Source: Pseudomonas entomophila L48 (GTDB lineage Bacteria > Pseudomonadota > Gammaproteobacteria > Pseudomonadales > Pseudomonadaceae). Taken from it: DNA of 64,000 nt. The stretch lies in the NCBI RefSeq assembly GCF_000026105.1, contig NC_008027.1, forward strand, positions 4,794,501-4,858,500. Direction: 5' to 3'. Positions 1 through 15,480 of this stretch are shown here, piece after piece (position 1 is the stretch's first letter; each line of letters starts with the position of its first letter). A program made the position numbers and the translations under genes. The notes under the pieces are model-generated. The model worked only from the letters and a program-made list of their open reading frames with translations. It made no database searches and was not told where the DNA came from.

Positions 1-1134
1 GTAGGTGAGCAGGCCCACACCGGTGGAATAGATCGGGTTGCGCACCACGTCGCTCAGCCCCCGAACGCTGTGCGGCACGCCCAGGCGTACCGGCATGTGG
101 AAGATCTCTTCGGCCAGTTCCACGGCGCCTTCCATCTTCGCGGTGCCACCGGTGAGGACGATGCCGGCCGGTACCAGGTCCTCGAAGCCACTGCGACGCA
201 GCTCGGCCTGGATCAGGGTGAACAGCTCGTCGTAACGCGGCTCCACCACTTCAGCCAGGGCCTGGCGCGACAGCTCGCGCGGCGGACGGTCGCCGACGCT
301 TGGTACCTTGATGGTTTCGCCGGCGCCGGCCAGCTTGGCCAGGGCGCAGGCGTAGCGGATCTTGATTTCCTCGGCGTACTGCGTTGGGGTGCGCAGGGCC
401 ATGGCGATGTCGTTGGTGACCTGGTCGCCGGCGATCGGGATCACTGCGGTGTGGCGGATCGCGCCTTCGGTGAAGATGGCGATGTCGGTGGTGCCGCCAC
501 CGATGTCCACCAGGCACACGCCCAGCTCTTTCTCATCGTCGGTCAGCACCGAGTAGGCCGAGGCCAGCTGCTCGAGGATGATGTCGTCGATTTCCAGGCC
601 GCAACGGCGCACGCACTTTTCGATGTTCTGCGCGGCGTTGACCGCGCAGGTGACCACGTGGACCTTGGCTTCCAGGCGTACGCCCGACATGCCCAGGGGC
701 TCGCGCACGCCTTCCTGGTTGTCGATCACGTAGTCCTGCGGCAAGGTGTGCAGCACCCGCTGGTCGGCCGGAATGGCCACGGCCTGGGCGGCGTCGAGCA
801 CGCGCTCGAGGTCGGCGGTGCTGACTTCACGGTCGCGGATGGCGACGATGCCGTGGGAGTTCAGGCTGCGGATGTGGTTGCCGGCAACGCCGACGAACGC
901 CGAGTGGATACGGCAGCCGGCCATCAGCTGGGCCTCTTCCACGGCACGCTGGATCGACTGCACGGTCGACTCGATGTTCACCACCACGCCCTTCTTCAGG
1001 CCGCGCGATGGGTGGGTGCCGATGCCCACGATCTCCAGGGTGCCGTCCTCGCCGACCTCACCCACCAGCGCCACCACCTTGGAGGTGCCGATGTCCAGCC
1101 CGACGATCATTTTGCCGCTATGCGCGTTTGCCAT
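1..1134 (-). CDS. ftsA: Cell division protein FtsA (3' end off the window)
   Basis: Actin-like ATPase that tethers FtsZ filaments to the inner membrane and recruits later divisome proteins. Reading leftward from an ATG at 1134, 378 residues are visible; the family is about 420 residues, so only the C-terminal end, including the membrane-binding amphipathic helix, is missing. The phosphate-1 loop GLDIGTSK lies near residues 13-20 and the second actin-fold motif DIGGGTTDIAIF is clear. It is the last visible gene of the dcw cluster, 14 bases after ftsQ; ftsZ would be expected next, outside the window. Confidence 0.97.
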   Translation of the reverse strand, partial: MANAHSGKMIVGLDIGTSKVVALVGEVGEDGTLEIVGIGTHPSRGLKKGVVVNIESTVQSIQRAVEEAQLMAGCRIHSAFVGVAGNHIRSLNSHGIVAIRDREVSTADLERVLDAAQAVAIPADQRVLHTLPQDYVIDNQEGVREPLGMSGVRLEAKVHVVTCAVNAAQNIEKCVRRCGLEIDDIILEQLASAYSVLTDDEKELGVCLVDIGGGTTDIAIFTEGAIRHTAVIPIAGDQVTNDIAMALRTPTQYAEEIKIRYACALAKLAGAGETIKVPSVGDRPPRELSRQALAEVVEPRYDELFTLIQAELRRSGFEDLVPAGIVLTGGTAKMEGAVELAEEIFHMPVRLGVPHSVRGLSDVVRNPIYSTGVGLLTY

Positions 1135-1148
1135 GGTCCTGCCTCTCT

Positions 1149-2018
1149 CTAATTCTTCGCAACGGCGGGTTGGGCCGTCGTCGGTGCATTCGGTTCCCGC
1201 CAGCCAACGGCAAGTCCATTGGCGTAACGCAGATCGATGCGGGCGATATTGGTGATCTGGTCTTTAAGCGTTTTGTCGTAAATGGCAATGAAACGGCGCA
1301 TCTTCTCCACCAGATGGTCGCGCCCCAGCAGCAACTCGATACCCGGCCCGGCGCTTCCCGCGCCCGTGGTCAGGAACCAGCTGCCTCGCTCGCGCAGCTC
1401 CAGGCGAGCGATGGAAAAGCCCATGGGGCGCAGCATCTGGCTCAATACCTGATACTGCTGCATGACTTGTTGCTGAGCGCGCTGCGGCCCGAACAGCTGC
1501 GGCAGGTGCTCGTAGTTGGCCAGCTCGCGCGGGGTGAAGGCCTGGCCCTGGTTGTTGAGCAAGGCCTCGTCGCCCCAGCGCGCCACCGGCAACTGTTCCT
1601 CCAGACGGATCACCACCTCGTCTGGCCAGACCCGACGCACTTCGGCGTGGGCGATCCATGGCATCTGTTCCAGTTCCACGCGCATCGCCGCCAGGTCGAC
1701 GGTGAAGAAGCTTGCCGCCACGTAGGGCGCGATCCGTTGCTGCACCGCCTGCTGGCTGATGTAGCTGAGGTCGCCCTGCACGGCGATCTTGGTGATCGGA
1801 CGATCGGCGTAAGGCATCAGGCGAATGGCGCCTTCATAGGCGCCAAAGCCCGCCGCCACCAGCAGCACCGGCCACAGCAGGCGCTTGAAGCCACCAAAAC
1901 TCGGGCGAGGCAGGCGCGCCGATACGGGCTCGTCGGCCACCAGTCGGCTGGCGCCACGCGGCACCGGCTTGCTACGGCCGGTAACGGGTTGCTGCTGACG
2001 TACCATCGCGCCTTGCAT
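1149..2018 (-). CDS. ftsQ: Cell division protein FtsQ
   Basis: Bitopic inner-membrane protein of the FtsQBL subcomplex, which controls septal peptidoglycan synthesis. 289 residues: a basic cytoplasmic tail, one hydrophobic segment around residues 45-65, then a periplasmic POTRA domain (beginning near [11 protein letters not shown]) and the beta domain with the conserved [14 protein letters not shown] stretch. The start at 2018 lies 5 bases after the ddlB stop; an internal Met five codons in is a possible alternative. Sits between ddlB and ftsA, the usual order. Confidence 0.95.
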   Translation of the reverse strand: MQGAMVRQQQPVTGRSKPVPRGASRLVADEPVSARLPRPSFGGFKRLLWPVLLVAAGFGAYEGAIRLMPYADRPITKIAVQGDLSYISQQAVQQRIAPYVAASFFTVDLAAMRVELEQMPWIAHAEVRRVWPDEVVIRLEEQLPVARWGDEALLNNQGQAFTPRELANYEHLPQLFGPQRAQQQVMQQYQVLSQMLRPMGFSIARLELRERGSWFLTTGAGSAGPGIELLLGRDHLVEKMRRFIAIYDKTLKDQITNIARIDLRYANGLAVGWREPNAPTTAQPAVAKN

Positions 2019-2023
2019 GGCTG

Positions 2024-4417
<2,394 letters not shown>

Positions 4418-4425
<8 letters not shown>

Positions 4426-5497
4426 GGGCCACCTCCAGGCAGATATCGACCACGGTGCTGGTTGCGGCAGGTTTGGCCAGGCGACGTGCGGTGCCGGCCA
4501 TGGTGTTGAGTTTCTCGGGTTGCATCAGCACCTCGTTCAGGCGTTCAGCGAGTTGCGCTGCGCCAGTTGTCGCTTGCGGCATCAGGAAGGCGGCGCCTTC
4601 TCGAGCCAGATATTGGGCGTTGTGGGTCTGGTGGTCGTCGATGGCGTGGGGCAAGGGCACCAGCACCGAGGGCAGGCCCGCCGCCGCGAGTTCGCTGACG
4701 GTCAGGGCGCCGGCCCGGCACACCACCATGTCGGCCCAGCCATAGGCGTGGGCCATGTCCTTGATGAACGGCTCGACCTGAGCCTCGACACCTGCCTCGT
4801 GATAACGCTCGGCAGTGGTCGGCGCGTGATTTTTTCCGGCCTGGTGGAACACCTCTGGCCGCAGGTTCGCGGGCACCTCGGACAGGGCCTTAGGCAACAA
4901 TTTGTTCAATGGTTCCGCGCCCAGGCTGCCGCCCATGACCAACAGGCGTGCACGGCGCTCGGCCAGGGGCGCGCGCTGCGCATCCATGAACAGCTCCGGG
5001 CGCACCGGGTTGCCGGTGGTACGCAGCTTGTCGTTGGCCTCGAAGGTGCCCGGGAACGCTTCGCAGACACGGGCCGCCAGCGGCACCAGCAGGCGATTGG
5101 CGGTGCCGGCGCGGGCGTTCTGCTCGTGAATGACCAGCGGCACGCCGCACAGCCGTGCAGCCACGCCGCCGGGGCCCGTCACATAACCACCGAAGCCGAT
5201 CACGCAGACCGGCTTGAGTTCACGCACAATGCGCCGCGCCTGAAGCACGGCCTTTACCAGGGTGAACGGCGCCTTGAGCAGCGACAGCTTGCCTTTGCCC
5301 CGCAGGCCAGTGACCTGGATCAGGTGCAGCGGCAACCCCGCCTGGGGCACCAGTTCGTTTTCGATACCACGCGGGGTGCCCAGCCAGTGCACGCTGTAGC
5401 CACGGGCCTGGAACTCGCGGGCACAGGCCAGGGCCGGGAACACATGCCCCCCGGTGCCGCCCGCCATGATCAACACGTTCTTGCCGTCAGCGGCCAT
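4418..5497 (-). CDS. murG: UDP-GlcNAc:lipid I N-acetylglucosaminyltransferase
   Basis: Membrane-associated GT28 glycosyltransferase turning lipid I into lipid II on the cytoplasmic face. The ATG at 5497 gives 359 residues and puts the glycine-rich loop GGTGGH at residues 13-18; the open frame extends further upstream, but only into ftsW. The second glycine-rich loop [10 protein letters not shown] and the UDP-GlcNAc-binding segment with AGALTVSEL are present. Its first 11 bases overlap the 3' end of ftsW. Confidence 0.97.
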
Positions 5498-6701
5498 GGC
5501 TGGTCTCCTCGGCAAAATCGCTCTCCTTGAATTCATGTTCCTCGCTACCCAGGTGCGTGCGGCTTTCCCACTCGATCCGTAGCAACAGCCCCACGCAGGC
5601 ACAGCAGATCACCAGCGAGCTGCCCCCGTAGCTGAGGAATGGCAGGGTCAGGCCCTTGGTGGGCAACAAGCCTACGTTCACGCCAATGTTGATCAGGAAT
5701 TGGCCGATCCACAGGAACGACAGGCCAAAGGCCATGTAGGCGGCGAAGAACTGCTTGGCCTTCTCGGCCCACAGGCCGATGTACAGGGCCCGAACAGTGA
5801 CGAAGACGAACAGCGCGATGGTCAGCAGCGAGCCGACCACGCCCAGTTCCTCGGCCAGCACCGAGAACACGAAGTCGGTGTGCGCCTCGGGCAGGTAGAA
5901 CTGCTTCTGCACGCTGTTGCCCAGGCCCACGCCCAGCCACTCGCCGCGGCCGAAGGCGATCAGCGCCTGGGTCAGCTGGTAGCCGGAACCGAACTGGTCG
6001 GACCAGGGGTCGGTGAAGGTAATCAGGCGCGCCATCCGGTAAGGCTGGGCCTGGACCAGGACCACCACCGAAATGACCGCCAGCACCACCATCAGCGAGA
6101 AGCGGAACAGCCCCACCCCTCCGAGGAACAGCATGGCCGCCGCAGCGCCCATCATCACCACCGTGGCACCGAAGTCCGGCTCCATCAGCAGCAGGCCGGC
6201 CATCGGCAACAACACGATGAACGGCTTGAAGAAGCCCATCCAGCTCTCGCGCACCTCGGTCTGCCGGCGCACCAGGTAACCGGCCAGGTAGATGACCACG
6301 AAGACCTTGGCGATCTCGGAAGGCTGGACGTTGAAGAAGCTGAAGCCGATCCAGCGCATCGACCCGTTCACCTCGCGGCCGATGCCCGGCACCAGTACCA
6401 GTACCAGCAGGCCGAAGGCACCGATCAGCATGAGGAAGCCCATGCGCTGCCAGGTGGCGATCGGCACCATCATGGTCATCACCCCGGCGCCCAGGCCGAG
6501 GGTGACGTACACCAGATGGCGGATCATGTGATACAGCGGGTTGCCCGACTGCACCGCGGCCACTTCCGAGGAGGCCGAAGTGATCATCACCAGGCCCAGG
6601 CCGAGCAGCGCCAGGCATCCGGCCAGCAGCGGGAAGTCCAGGTCGATGCCACGGCCGCTGATCAGCGGCGACGGGTAGGGCTTGAGGATGCCGAAGATCA
6701 T
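5487..6701 (-). CDS. ftsW: Septal peptidoglycan glycosyltransferase FtsW
   Basis: SEDS-family polytopic membrane protein that polymerises lipid II at the septum with FtsI. The ATG at 6701 gives 404 residues and overlaps the murD stop by 4 bases; the frame stays open upstream inside murD. About ten hydrophobic segments are visible, plus the SEDS landmarks QPSEIAK and the C-terminal GLTLPFLSYGGSS. The C-terminal tail is hydrophilic and acidic. Confidence 0.97.
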   Translation of the reverse strand: MIFGILKPYPSPLISGRGIDLDFPLLAGCLALLGLGLVMITSASSEVAAVQSGNPLYHMIRHLVYVTLGLGAGVMTMMVPIATWQRMGFLMLIGAFGLLVLVLVPGIGREVNGSMRWIGFSFFNVQPSEIAKVFVVIYLAGYLVRRQTEVRESWMGFFKPFIVLLPMAGLLLMEPDFGATVVMMGAAAAMLFLGGVGLFRFSLMVVLAVISVVVLVQAQPYRMARLITFTDPWSDQFGSGYQLTQALIAFGRGEWLGVGLGNSVQKQFYLPEAHTDFVFSVLAEELGVVGSLLTIALFVFVTVRALYIGLWAEKAKQFFAAYMAFGLSFLWIGQFLINIGVNVGLLPTKGLTLPFLSYGGSSLVICCACVGLLLRIEWESRTHLGSEEHEFKESDFAEETSHGR

Positions 6702-8044
6702 GCCAACCCCTCCGCCGCCTGGGCGAACAGGCGCCCGCGTTCTTCGAAGTTCTTGAACATGTCGAGGCTGGCGCAAGCGGGCGACAGCAGCACTGCATCA
6801 CCAGGCTGGGCGAGTTCGGCGCAGCGTTGCACGGCTTCGTCGAGGGTCTTGACCCGCACTTGTGGCACGGTATCGCCCAAGGTTTCGGCCAGGCGCTCGG
6901 CGTCACGGCCAAGCAGCACCACGGCGCGGCAGTGCTGGGCCACAGGCTCGCGCAAGGCGGCGAAGTCCGCGCCCTTGCCATCGCCACCGGCGATCAGCAC
7001 CAGCTTGCCCTCGATATCGGCACCCAAGCCTTCGATGGCGGCCAAGGCGGCACCGACGTTGGTGGCCTTGGAATCGTCGTACCAGTTCACGCCATTGCGT
7101 TCACGGACCCACTGACAGCGATGGGCCAGGCCCTTGAACTCGCGCAACGCCTCGAGCATGGGCTCGAACGGCAGGCCGGCGGCATGGCCAAGGGCCAGCG
7201 CGGCCAGGGCATTGCTCTGGTTGTGAGCGCCACGGATCTTCAATTCACGTACCGGCATAAGCGTCTGGAACTCGAAGGCCAGGTGCTTCTCGCCATCGAC
7301 TTCCCGCAGCCCGAAGGCCTTGAAGTCCGGCGCATTCAGACCAAAGCTCCAGCTCGGGCGACCTTCGACCGGCAGCGGACGGCTCAGGGCATCCTGGCGG
7401 TTCACCACCACCTGGCGGGCACCGCGGAAGATCCGGTGCTTGGCCAGGTGATAGGCCGGCAGGCCGCTGTAGCGGTCCATGTGGTCCTCGCTGATGTTCA
7501 GCACGGTGGCCACTTCGGCATTGAGCTGGTCGGTGGTCTCCAGCTGGAAGCTCGAAAGCTCGAGCACGTACAGCTCCACGCTGTCGTCGAGCAGGTCCAG
7601 CGCCGGCGTGCCCAGGTTGCCGCCCACTGCCACACGTTTGCCTGCCTGGGCGGCCATCTCGCCGACCAGGGTGGTCACGGTGCTCTTGGCGTTGGAGCCA
7701 CTGATCGCGATGATCGGTGCTTTGGCGTGGCGGGCGAACAGCTCGATGTCGCCGGACAGCGTCACGCCCCGCGCCGCGGCCTGCTGCAGGGCCGGAGTGG
7801 CCAGCGCCAGGCCGGGGCTCACGTACAGCTCGTTGGCGCGGCAGAGGAAGTCGACGTCCAGCTCGCCACAGCGCACTTCCACCTGCGGGTAATCACGGCG
7901 CAGGGTATCCAGTTCCGGCGGTTGCTCGCGAGTGTCGGCGACCGCAAAGGCGATGCCCCGGCTCGCCAGGAAGCGAACCAGGGACATGCCGCTCTTGCCG
8001 AGGCCGACAACGATGCGGAATTGGTCGGAAGCGATCAGTGACAC
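6698..8044 (-). CDS. murD: UDP-MurNAc-L-alanine--D-glutamate ligase (GTG start)
   Basis: Adds D-glutamate to UDP-MurNAc-L-Ala. 448 residues. The start is GTG at 8044, the only initiation codon giving the usual N-terminus MSLIASDQFRIVVGLGKSG. The ATP loop reads GSNAKST, with Ala where many Mur ligases have Gly, a form I recall in other pseudomonads. EDHMDRY and the YDDSKATN motif near the C-terminal domain are intact. Separated from mraY by 6 bases. Confidence 0.97.
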   Translation of the reverse strand: MSLIASDQFRIVVGLGKSGMSLVRFLASRGIAFAVADTREQPPELDTLRRDYPQVEVRCGELDVDFLCRANELYVSPGLALATPALQQAAARGVTLSGDIELFARHAKAPIIAISGSNAKSTVTTLVGEMAAQAGKRVAVGGNLGTPALDLLDDSVELYVLELSSFQLETTDQLNAEVATVLNISEDHMDRYSGLPAYHLAKHRIFRGARQVVVNRQDALSRPLPVEGRPSWSFGLNAPDFKAFGLREVDGEKHLAFEFQTLMPVRELKIRGAHNQSNALAALALGHAAGLPFEPMLEALREFKGLAHRCQWVRERNGVNWYDDSKATNVGAALAAIEGLGADIEGKLVLIAGGDGKGADFAALREPVAQHCRAVVLLGRDAERLAETLGDTVPQVRVKTLDEAVQRCAELAQPGDAVLLSPACASLDMFKNFEERGRLFAQAAEGLA

Positions 8045-8050
8045 GCTCGT

Positions 8051-9133
8051 TTACCTCAGTTTCAGGGTGGCAAGGCCGATCAGCACCAGGATCACGGTGA
8101 TGATCCAGAAGCGGACGATCACACGCGGCTCGGGCCAGCCCTTGAGTTCAAAGTGGTGATGGATCGGCGCCATGCGGAACACCCGCTTGCCGGTGAGCTT
8201 GAAGGACGCCACCTGGATGACCACCGACAGGGTCTCCATCACGAACACGCCGCCCATGATGAACAGGACGACTTCCTGGCGGACGATCACGGCGATGGTG
8301 CCCAGCGCCGCGCCCAGCGCCAGGGCGCCGACGTCGCCCATGAACACCTGGGCCGGGTAGGTGTTGAACCACAGGAAGCCCAGGCCCGCGCCGATCAGCG
8401 CGCCGCAGAACACGATCAGCTCGCCCGCGCCCGGCACATAGGGGATCAGCAGGTACTCGGCGAACTTCACGTTGCCCGACAGGTAGCAGAAGATGCCCAA
8501 GGCGCCGCCGACCATCACGGTCGGCATGATCGCCAGGCCATCGAGGCCGTCGGTCAGGTTGACCGCGTTGCTGGAGCCGACGATGACGAAGTAGGTGAGC
8601 ACGATGAACCCGGCACCCAGCGGGATGGCCAGGTCCTTGAGCATCGGGATGATCAGCGTGGTCTCGACGCTGGTAGGGGCGGTCTTGTACAGGAAGATCG
8701 CCGCGGCCAGGCCGAACACCGACTGCCAGAAGTACTTCCAGCGGCTCGGAAGGCCGCGAGAGTTCTTCTCGATCACCTTGCGGTAGTCGTCGACCCAACC
8801 GATGGCACCGAACGCCAGGGTGACGATCAGCACCACCCACACATAGCGGTTGGTCAGGTCGGCCCACAGCAGGGTGCTGATGGCGATGGCGGACAGGATC
8901 AGCGCACCGCCCATGGTGGGGGTGCCGGACTTCGACAGGTGCGATTGCGGGCCGTCGTTACGCACGGCCTGACCGATCTGGCGGATCTGCAGGGTACGGA
9001 TCATCCACGGGCCCAACCACAGGGCCAGGGACAACGCGGTCAACACACCCAGGATCCCACGCAGCGTGAGGTACTGGAAGACCGCGAAGCCCTTATGGAA
9101 CTGTTGCAGATACTCAGCCAACAGCAGCAGCAT
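8051..9133 (-). CDS. mraY: Phospho-MurNAc-pentapeptide transferase
   Basis: Integral membrane enzyme moving phospho-MurNAc-pentapeptide to undecaprenyl phosphate to give lipid I. 360 residues from the ATG at 9133, with about ten membrane segments. Family signatures are present: the DDY of GWVDDYRK, the [10 protein letters not shown] loop and the C-terminal HHHFE motif. Start and murF stop share one base (TAATG). Confidence 0.98.
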   Translation of the reverse strand: MLLLLAEYLQQFHKGFAVFQYLTLRGILGVLTALSLALWLGPWMIRTLQIRQIGQAVRNDGPQSHLSKSGTPTMGGALILSAIAISTLLWADLTNRYVWVVLIVTLAFGAIGWVDDYRKVIEKNSRGLPSRWKYFWQSVFGLAAAIFLYKTAPTSVETTLIIPMLKDLAIPLGAGFIVLTYFVIVGSSNAVNLTDGLDGLAIMPTVMVGGALGIFCYLSGNVKFAEYLLIPYVPGAGELIVFCGALIGAGLGFLWFNTYPAQVFMGDVGALALGAALGTIAVIVRQEVVLFIMGGVFVMETLSVVIQVASFKLTGKRVFRMAPIHHHFELKGWPEPRVIVRFWIITVILVLIGLATLKLR

Positions 9134-10500
9134 TAATGTTTCTCCCCGCTGGCACCGCACAATGCGGCCACGACGTTTTCCATCGCAGCGCTGCGCGAGC
9201 CCTTGATCAAGATAGTGGTGTCGCTGGCTGCTTCCGTGCGAACGGCATCGATCAGCTCAGCTTGAGTAGCGAAATGGCGCCCTTTTTCGCCGAACGCCTT
9301 GACCGCATGGGCCATGTTGGTGCCCACCGCGTATAGCGCGTCAACCTTGCCACGCGCGTAGTCACCCACCTGACGGTGGCCTTCCTCCGCCCATTGCCCC
9401 AGTTCGCCGATATCCCCGAGCACCAGGACGGTGCGTCCGGAAAAGCCGGCGAGTATATCAATGGCGGCGCACATGGAGGTGGGATTTGCGTTGTAGCTGT
9501 CGTCGATCACCCGCACGCCGCTGGGGGCGACCTGCGCCACGGTACGGCCCTTGACCGGTTGCACGGCATTCAGGCCGGCGGCGATGCCACTCAGGCTCAG
9601 ACCAACGGCATGGGCGGCGGCGGCGGCGGCCAGGGCATTGCTGACGTTGTGGATGCCCAACAGGTTCAGCTGCACCGGGACACTGCCGTCCGGACCGTGC
9701 AAGGTAAACGACGGGCAGCCACGGGCGTCGCGACCGATGTCACTGGCGTGGAAATCGGCTTGTGGGTTGTCCAGAGCAAAGCTCAGGATCCGGTGGGTCC
9801 CCGCACGCTTGCGCCAGATGTCGAAGGCCTTGTCGGCCAGGTTGAGAATGGCCGTGCCGCCCTCGCCCAGGCCTTCAAGAATTTCGCCCTTGGCTTCGAC
9901 GATCTTCTCCGGGCCACCGAACTCGCCGACATGGGCGGTCCCGGCGTTGTTGATGATGACCACCTGCGGCTTGGTCAAACCGACGGTATAGCGAATCTCG
10001 CCCATACGCGAAGCGCCCAGCTCGATGACCGCGGCGCTGTGCTCGGGGGCGATTTCCAGCAGCGTCAACGGCGCGCCCAGGTCGTTGTTCAGGTTGCCGC
10101 GGGTAGCGTGCACCGGGCCACGGGTGCGCAGGATCGCCGCGAGCATTTCCTTCACCGTGGTCTTGCCGCTGGAGCCGGTGATGGCGACGACCGGCTTGTC
10201 GAAGGCTGCACGATTCAATGCACCGAGCTGCCCCAGGGCCAGACGGCTATCGGCAACCACCAACTGCGGCAGGTCGACATCGGCGATCTCGCGCTCGACC
10301 AACGCGGCGACAGCCCCCTTGGCCTTCACATCGGCCAGGTAGTCGTGGCCATCGAAACGCGGGCCGGCCAGGGCGACGAAAAGCTGCCCCGCACCAACGC
10401 TGCGGCTGTCGATACTGACGCCGGTGAAACTGGCATCGGCCCCGACGTGGCGGGCACCCAGTGCCGTGGTCAGCTGGCTGAGTGTCATGGGCTTAAGCAT
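9133..10500 (-). CDS. murF: UDP-MurNAc-tripeptide--D-alanyl-D-alanine ligase
   Basis: Adds the D-Ala-D-Ala dipeptide made by DdlB, completing the UDP-MurNAc-pentapeptide. The ATG at 10500 gives 455 residues; longer versions of the frame run into murE. The ATP loop GSSGKTT is at residues 109-115, and [11 protein letters not shown], characteristic of MurF, is in the C-terminal part. The first 8 bases overlap the murE 3' end. Confidence 0.97.
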   Translation of the reverse strand: MLKPMTLSQLTTALGARHVGADASFTGVSIDSRSVGAGQLFVALAGPRFDGHDYLADVKAKGAVAALVEREIADVDLPQLVVADSRLALGQLGALNRAAFDKPVVAITGSSGKTTVKEMLAAILRTRGPVHATRGNLNNDLGAPLTLLEIAPEHSAAVIELGASRMGEIRYTVGLTKPQVVIINNAGTAHVGEFGGPEKIVEAKGEILEGLGEGGTAILNLADKAFDIWRKRAGTHRILSFALDNPQADFHASDIGRDARGCPSFTLHGPDGSVPVQLNLLGIHNVSNALAAAAAAHAVGLSLSGIAAGLNAVQPVKGRTVAQVAPSGVRVIDDSYNANPTSMCAAIDILAGFSGRTVLVLGDIGELGQWAEEGHRQVGDYARGKVDALYAVGTNMAHAVKAFGEKGRHFATQAELIDAVRTEAASDTTILIKGSRSAAMENVVAALCGASGEKH

Positions 10501-11955
10501 GTGGAGCCTCCCAGGCTGCAAGGGCCTTCTCGGCTTCGACCAGGTCGGAGAAGTCATGGCGCTCGCCATTGATCTCCTGGTAATCCTCATGGCCCTTGCC
10601 CGCCAGGACGATGACATCGTCGGCGGCGGCAGTGGCGATCAGGTGGGCGATGGCCTCGCCTCGGCCGGCGACGAACTCGATGTCGGCAGGCTTGGCGAAA
10701 CCAGGGCGAATGTCATCGAAGATGCGCAGCGGGTCTTCGGTACGCGGGTTGTCGTCGGTGACCAGCACGCGATCAGCCAGGCGCTCGGCCACTGCCGCCA
10801 TCAGCGGACGCTTGCCGCTGTCACGGTCGCCACCGCAGCCGAACAGGCACAGCAGTTTGCCGTGGGCGTGCGGGCGCAGGGCCTCGAGGACTTTCTCCAG
10901 GGCATCCGGTGTATGGGCGTAGTCGACCACCACCAACGGTTTGTCACCACCGCCCAGGCGCTGCATGCGGCCAATCGGCCCGTGCAACTGTGGGGTGACC
11001 TTGAGGATTTCGTCCAGCGGATAGTCCAGTGCGAGCAAAGTGGCCACGGCCGCGAGCATATTGCTCAGGTTGAAACGGCCAAGCAGCCGACTGCGCAAGG
11101 CGTGCTCGCCCTGCGGGGTCACGATCACGGCGCGCACGCCATCGTCGTTGAAGGCAGCCTGCTTGCAGAACAGCGTCGCCGCCGGGTCCTGCAGGCTGTA
11201 ACTGATCAGGCGCGATTGGCCATGGGCCTCGGCCAGGCGGCGACCGAAGTCGTCGTCCAGGTTGACGACACGTGCACGCAAGCTCGACCAGGCGAACAGC
11301 TTGGCCTTGGCAGCCTCGTAGGCCCCCATGCTGCCGTGGTAGTCAAGGTGGTCGCGGGACAGGTTGGTCATGACCGCAATGTCGAAGTCCAGCGCGGCGA
11401 CCCGGCCCTGCTCAAGAGCGTGGGAGGAAACCTCCATGGCCACGGCCTTGGCGCCGCCCTTTTTCAGATCGTTGAGCGTCGCCTGCACGGCGATCGGATC
11501 CGGCGTGGTCAGGCGGCCGCTCTGCAGCTCGCCATAAAAGCCGGTACCCAGGGTGCCGATCAGGCCGCACCGCTGCCCAAGGGCGTCGAGCGCCTGGGCC
11601 AGCAGTTGAGTGACGCTGGTCTTGCCGTTCGTTCCCGTGACGCCCACCAGCTCGAGCTGGCGGCTCGGCTCGCCGTAGAAGCGTCCGGCGATCTGCGACA
11701 ACTGACCGATCAGGCCCTTGACCGGGATCAGAGGCACCTCGGTGATCGGCAACACACTGGCGCCCTGCTCTTCATAGGCCACTGCGGCGGCGCCACGGGC
11801 CAAGGCATCAGCGATATGGGCGCGGCCGTCGACCTTGGCGCCAGGCACAGCCAGGAACAGATCGCCCGGGCGCACGGCGCGGCTATCAAGGGTCAGCTCG
11901 CGAATCAACGGATCGCGGCTGGCGTGGGCAAACAGTTTGCTCAATGGCATCGTCA

Positions 11956-11956
<1 letters not shown>
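10493..11956 (-). CDS. murE: UDP-MurNAc-dipeptide--meso-diaminopimelate ligase
   Basis: Adds the third stem-peptide residue. 487 residues from the ATG at 11956, which shares one base with the ftsI stop; a TTG one codon upstream is ignored. The ATP loop GTNGKTS is at residues 108-114. The C-terminal DDNPRTEDP contains the DNPR motif associated with meso-diaminopimelate rather than lysine specificity, as expected for a Gram-negative cell wall. Confidence 0.97.
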
Positions 11957-13975
<2,019 letters not shown>

Positions 13976-13979
<4 letters not shown>

Positions 13980-14923
13980 CGCAGCTTCTCCGCCACCCGC
14001 ATCACGGCGCTGCGCGATCGCGGGTTGGCCTTGAGCTCTGCCTCGGAGGCGAATTGCGCCTTGCCGATGAGCTTGATCCTCGGTTCGAAAGTCTTGTGTT
14101 GCACCGGCAGGTTGCGCGGCAGGTTGTCCGCCTCGCCCTTGACCAGCTTGCGCATGAACAGCTTGACGATACGGTCTTCAAGGGAATGGAAGCTGATCAC
14201 AGCCAGACGGCCGCCGACCTCCAGCGCATCAAGCGCCGCTTCAAGACCGGTCTCGAGATCGCCCAGCTCGTTGTTGACGTGGATGCGAAGACCCTGAAAC
14301 GCACGGGTCGCTGGATTCTTGCCCTTTTCCCAGGCTGGATTGGCGACCTTGAGCACCTCAGCCAGGTCAGCAGTGCGGGTGAACGGTTGCTTTTCACGAC
14401 GCTCCACCACCGCACGGGCCATACGCCCGGCAAAACGCTCTTCGCCATATTCCTTGAACACCCGGGCGATTTCTTCCACAGGCGCAGTGGCGATGAATTC
14501 GGCGGCGCTGATGCCCTGGTTCGGGTTCATGCGCATGTCAAGCGGGCCGTCATTGAGGAAGCTGAAGCCGCGCTCCGGGTCATCCAACTGTGGCGACGAC
14601 ACCCCAAGGTCGAGCAGGATACCGCTGACCTTGCCGGCCAGATCACGCCCCGCGACCTCAGCACCCAGCTCGGCAAAGCTGCGCTGCACAATGACAAAGC
14701 GGCCGTCTTCGGCCGCCAGCGCTTGCCCCGTGGCAATCGCCTGTGGATCCTTGTCGAACCCCAGCAGCCGCCCTTGCGGCCCGAGCTTGCTGAGGATGAG
14801 GCGGCTGTGGCCGCCACGCCCGAAGGTGCCGTCGAGATAGCAACCGTCGGCGCGCAGGGCCAATGCCTCGACGGCTTCGTCGAGGAGGACGGTGATGTGG
14901 TTGAAGCCGCTATCTATGGTCAC
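13976..14923 (-). CDS. rsmH: 16S rRNA (cytosine1402-N4)-methyltransferase
   Basis: SAM-dependent methyltransferase (formerly MraW) that N4-methylates C1402 of 16S rRNA in the P site. 315 residues. The family N-terminus [13 protein letters not shown] and the SAM loop GTFGRGGHS (32-40) are present, and the C-terminus carries the [14 protein letters not shown] ending. RsmI at 16267-17157 makes the 2'-O methylation on the same nucleotide, so both enzymes of m4Cm1402 are in this window. Confidence 0.97.
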
Positions 14924-15375
14924 AGGATCAGGTCACGCAAGTCATCGGGCATGGCGCCCGGTTGTTGGATAGCTGCAAGGTCGGCTGCCGAAACCGCGTT
15001 CCAGGCATCCTCGTCCCACAGCTGGAATTTGTTCAGCTGCCCCACCAGCATCGCTTTCTTGTCGAGCTTGGCGTACTCACGCAGGCGGGGCGGTACCAGG
15101 AAACGCCCACTGCCGTCGAGCTCCAGGTCAACCGCATTACCGATCAGCAAACGCTGCAGGCGACGGTTTTCCTCACGCAAGGACGGCAAGGCGCGCAACT
15201 TGGCTTCTATCTGTTCCCACTCGTCGAGGGGATAAACACACAAGCAGGGGTCAACGGCGTCGATGGTCACGATCAACTGACCATTGCAACGCGAATCGAG
15301 CTCGTCACGGTACCGGCTCGGCATGGCGAGACGGCCCTTGGCATCGAGGCTGACGGCGTTGGCTCCGCGGAACAC
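14920..15375 (-). CDS. mraZ: Transcriptional regulator MraZ (GTG start)
   Basis: AbrB-like DNA-binding protein with two MraZ repeats, repressor of its own dcw operon in E. coli. The frame opens at 15393, but the family N-terminus [14 protein letters not shown] follows a GTG at 15375, preceded on the minus strand by GGGGA at a suitable distance; this gives 151 residues. Both repeats carry the DxxGR signature ([10 protein letters not shown] and [10 protein letters not shown]). Its stop overlaps the rsmH start by 4 bases. Confidence 0.95.
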   Translation of the reverse strand: MFRGANAVSLDAKGRLAMPSRYRDELDSRCNGQLIVTIDAVDPCLCVYPLDEWEQIEAKLRALPSLREENRRLQRLLIGNAVDLELDGSGRFLVPPRLREYAKLDKKAMLVGQLNKFQLWDEDAWNAVSAADLAAIQQPGAMPDDLRDLIL

Positions 15376-15417
15376 GGCTGCGATTCCCCACAATGTTAGC
15401 TTTTTTGTGCCAGAAAA

Positions 15418-15444
15418 CCCACTTCATCCCACTTTCTGCCACTT
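15418..15444 (-). promoter_or_regulatory. Triple MraZ box upstream of mraZ
   Basis: Read on the minus strand, AAGTGGC, AAGTGGG and AAGTGGG occur at 15438-15444, 15428-15434 and 15418-15424, exactly 10 bp apart. This matches the repeated GTGGG array bound by E. coli MraZ. The array begins just downstream of the -10 element proposed at 15451-15456, placing it over the transcription start and early leader, a repressing position. Confidence 0.8.
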
Positions 15445-15450
15445 GCGCAC

Positions 15451-15480
15451 ACTATAGGAATCCGCCCGCCACACCGTCAA
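15451..15480 (-). promoter_or_regulatory. Sigma-70 promoter of the dcw cluster
   Basis: On the minus strand TTGACG (15475-15480) and TATAGT (15451-15456) are separated by 18 bp. Both hexamers are close to consensus, and the start site would fall about 70 bases before the mraZ GTG. Identified by eye only. Confidence 0.65.
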
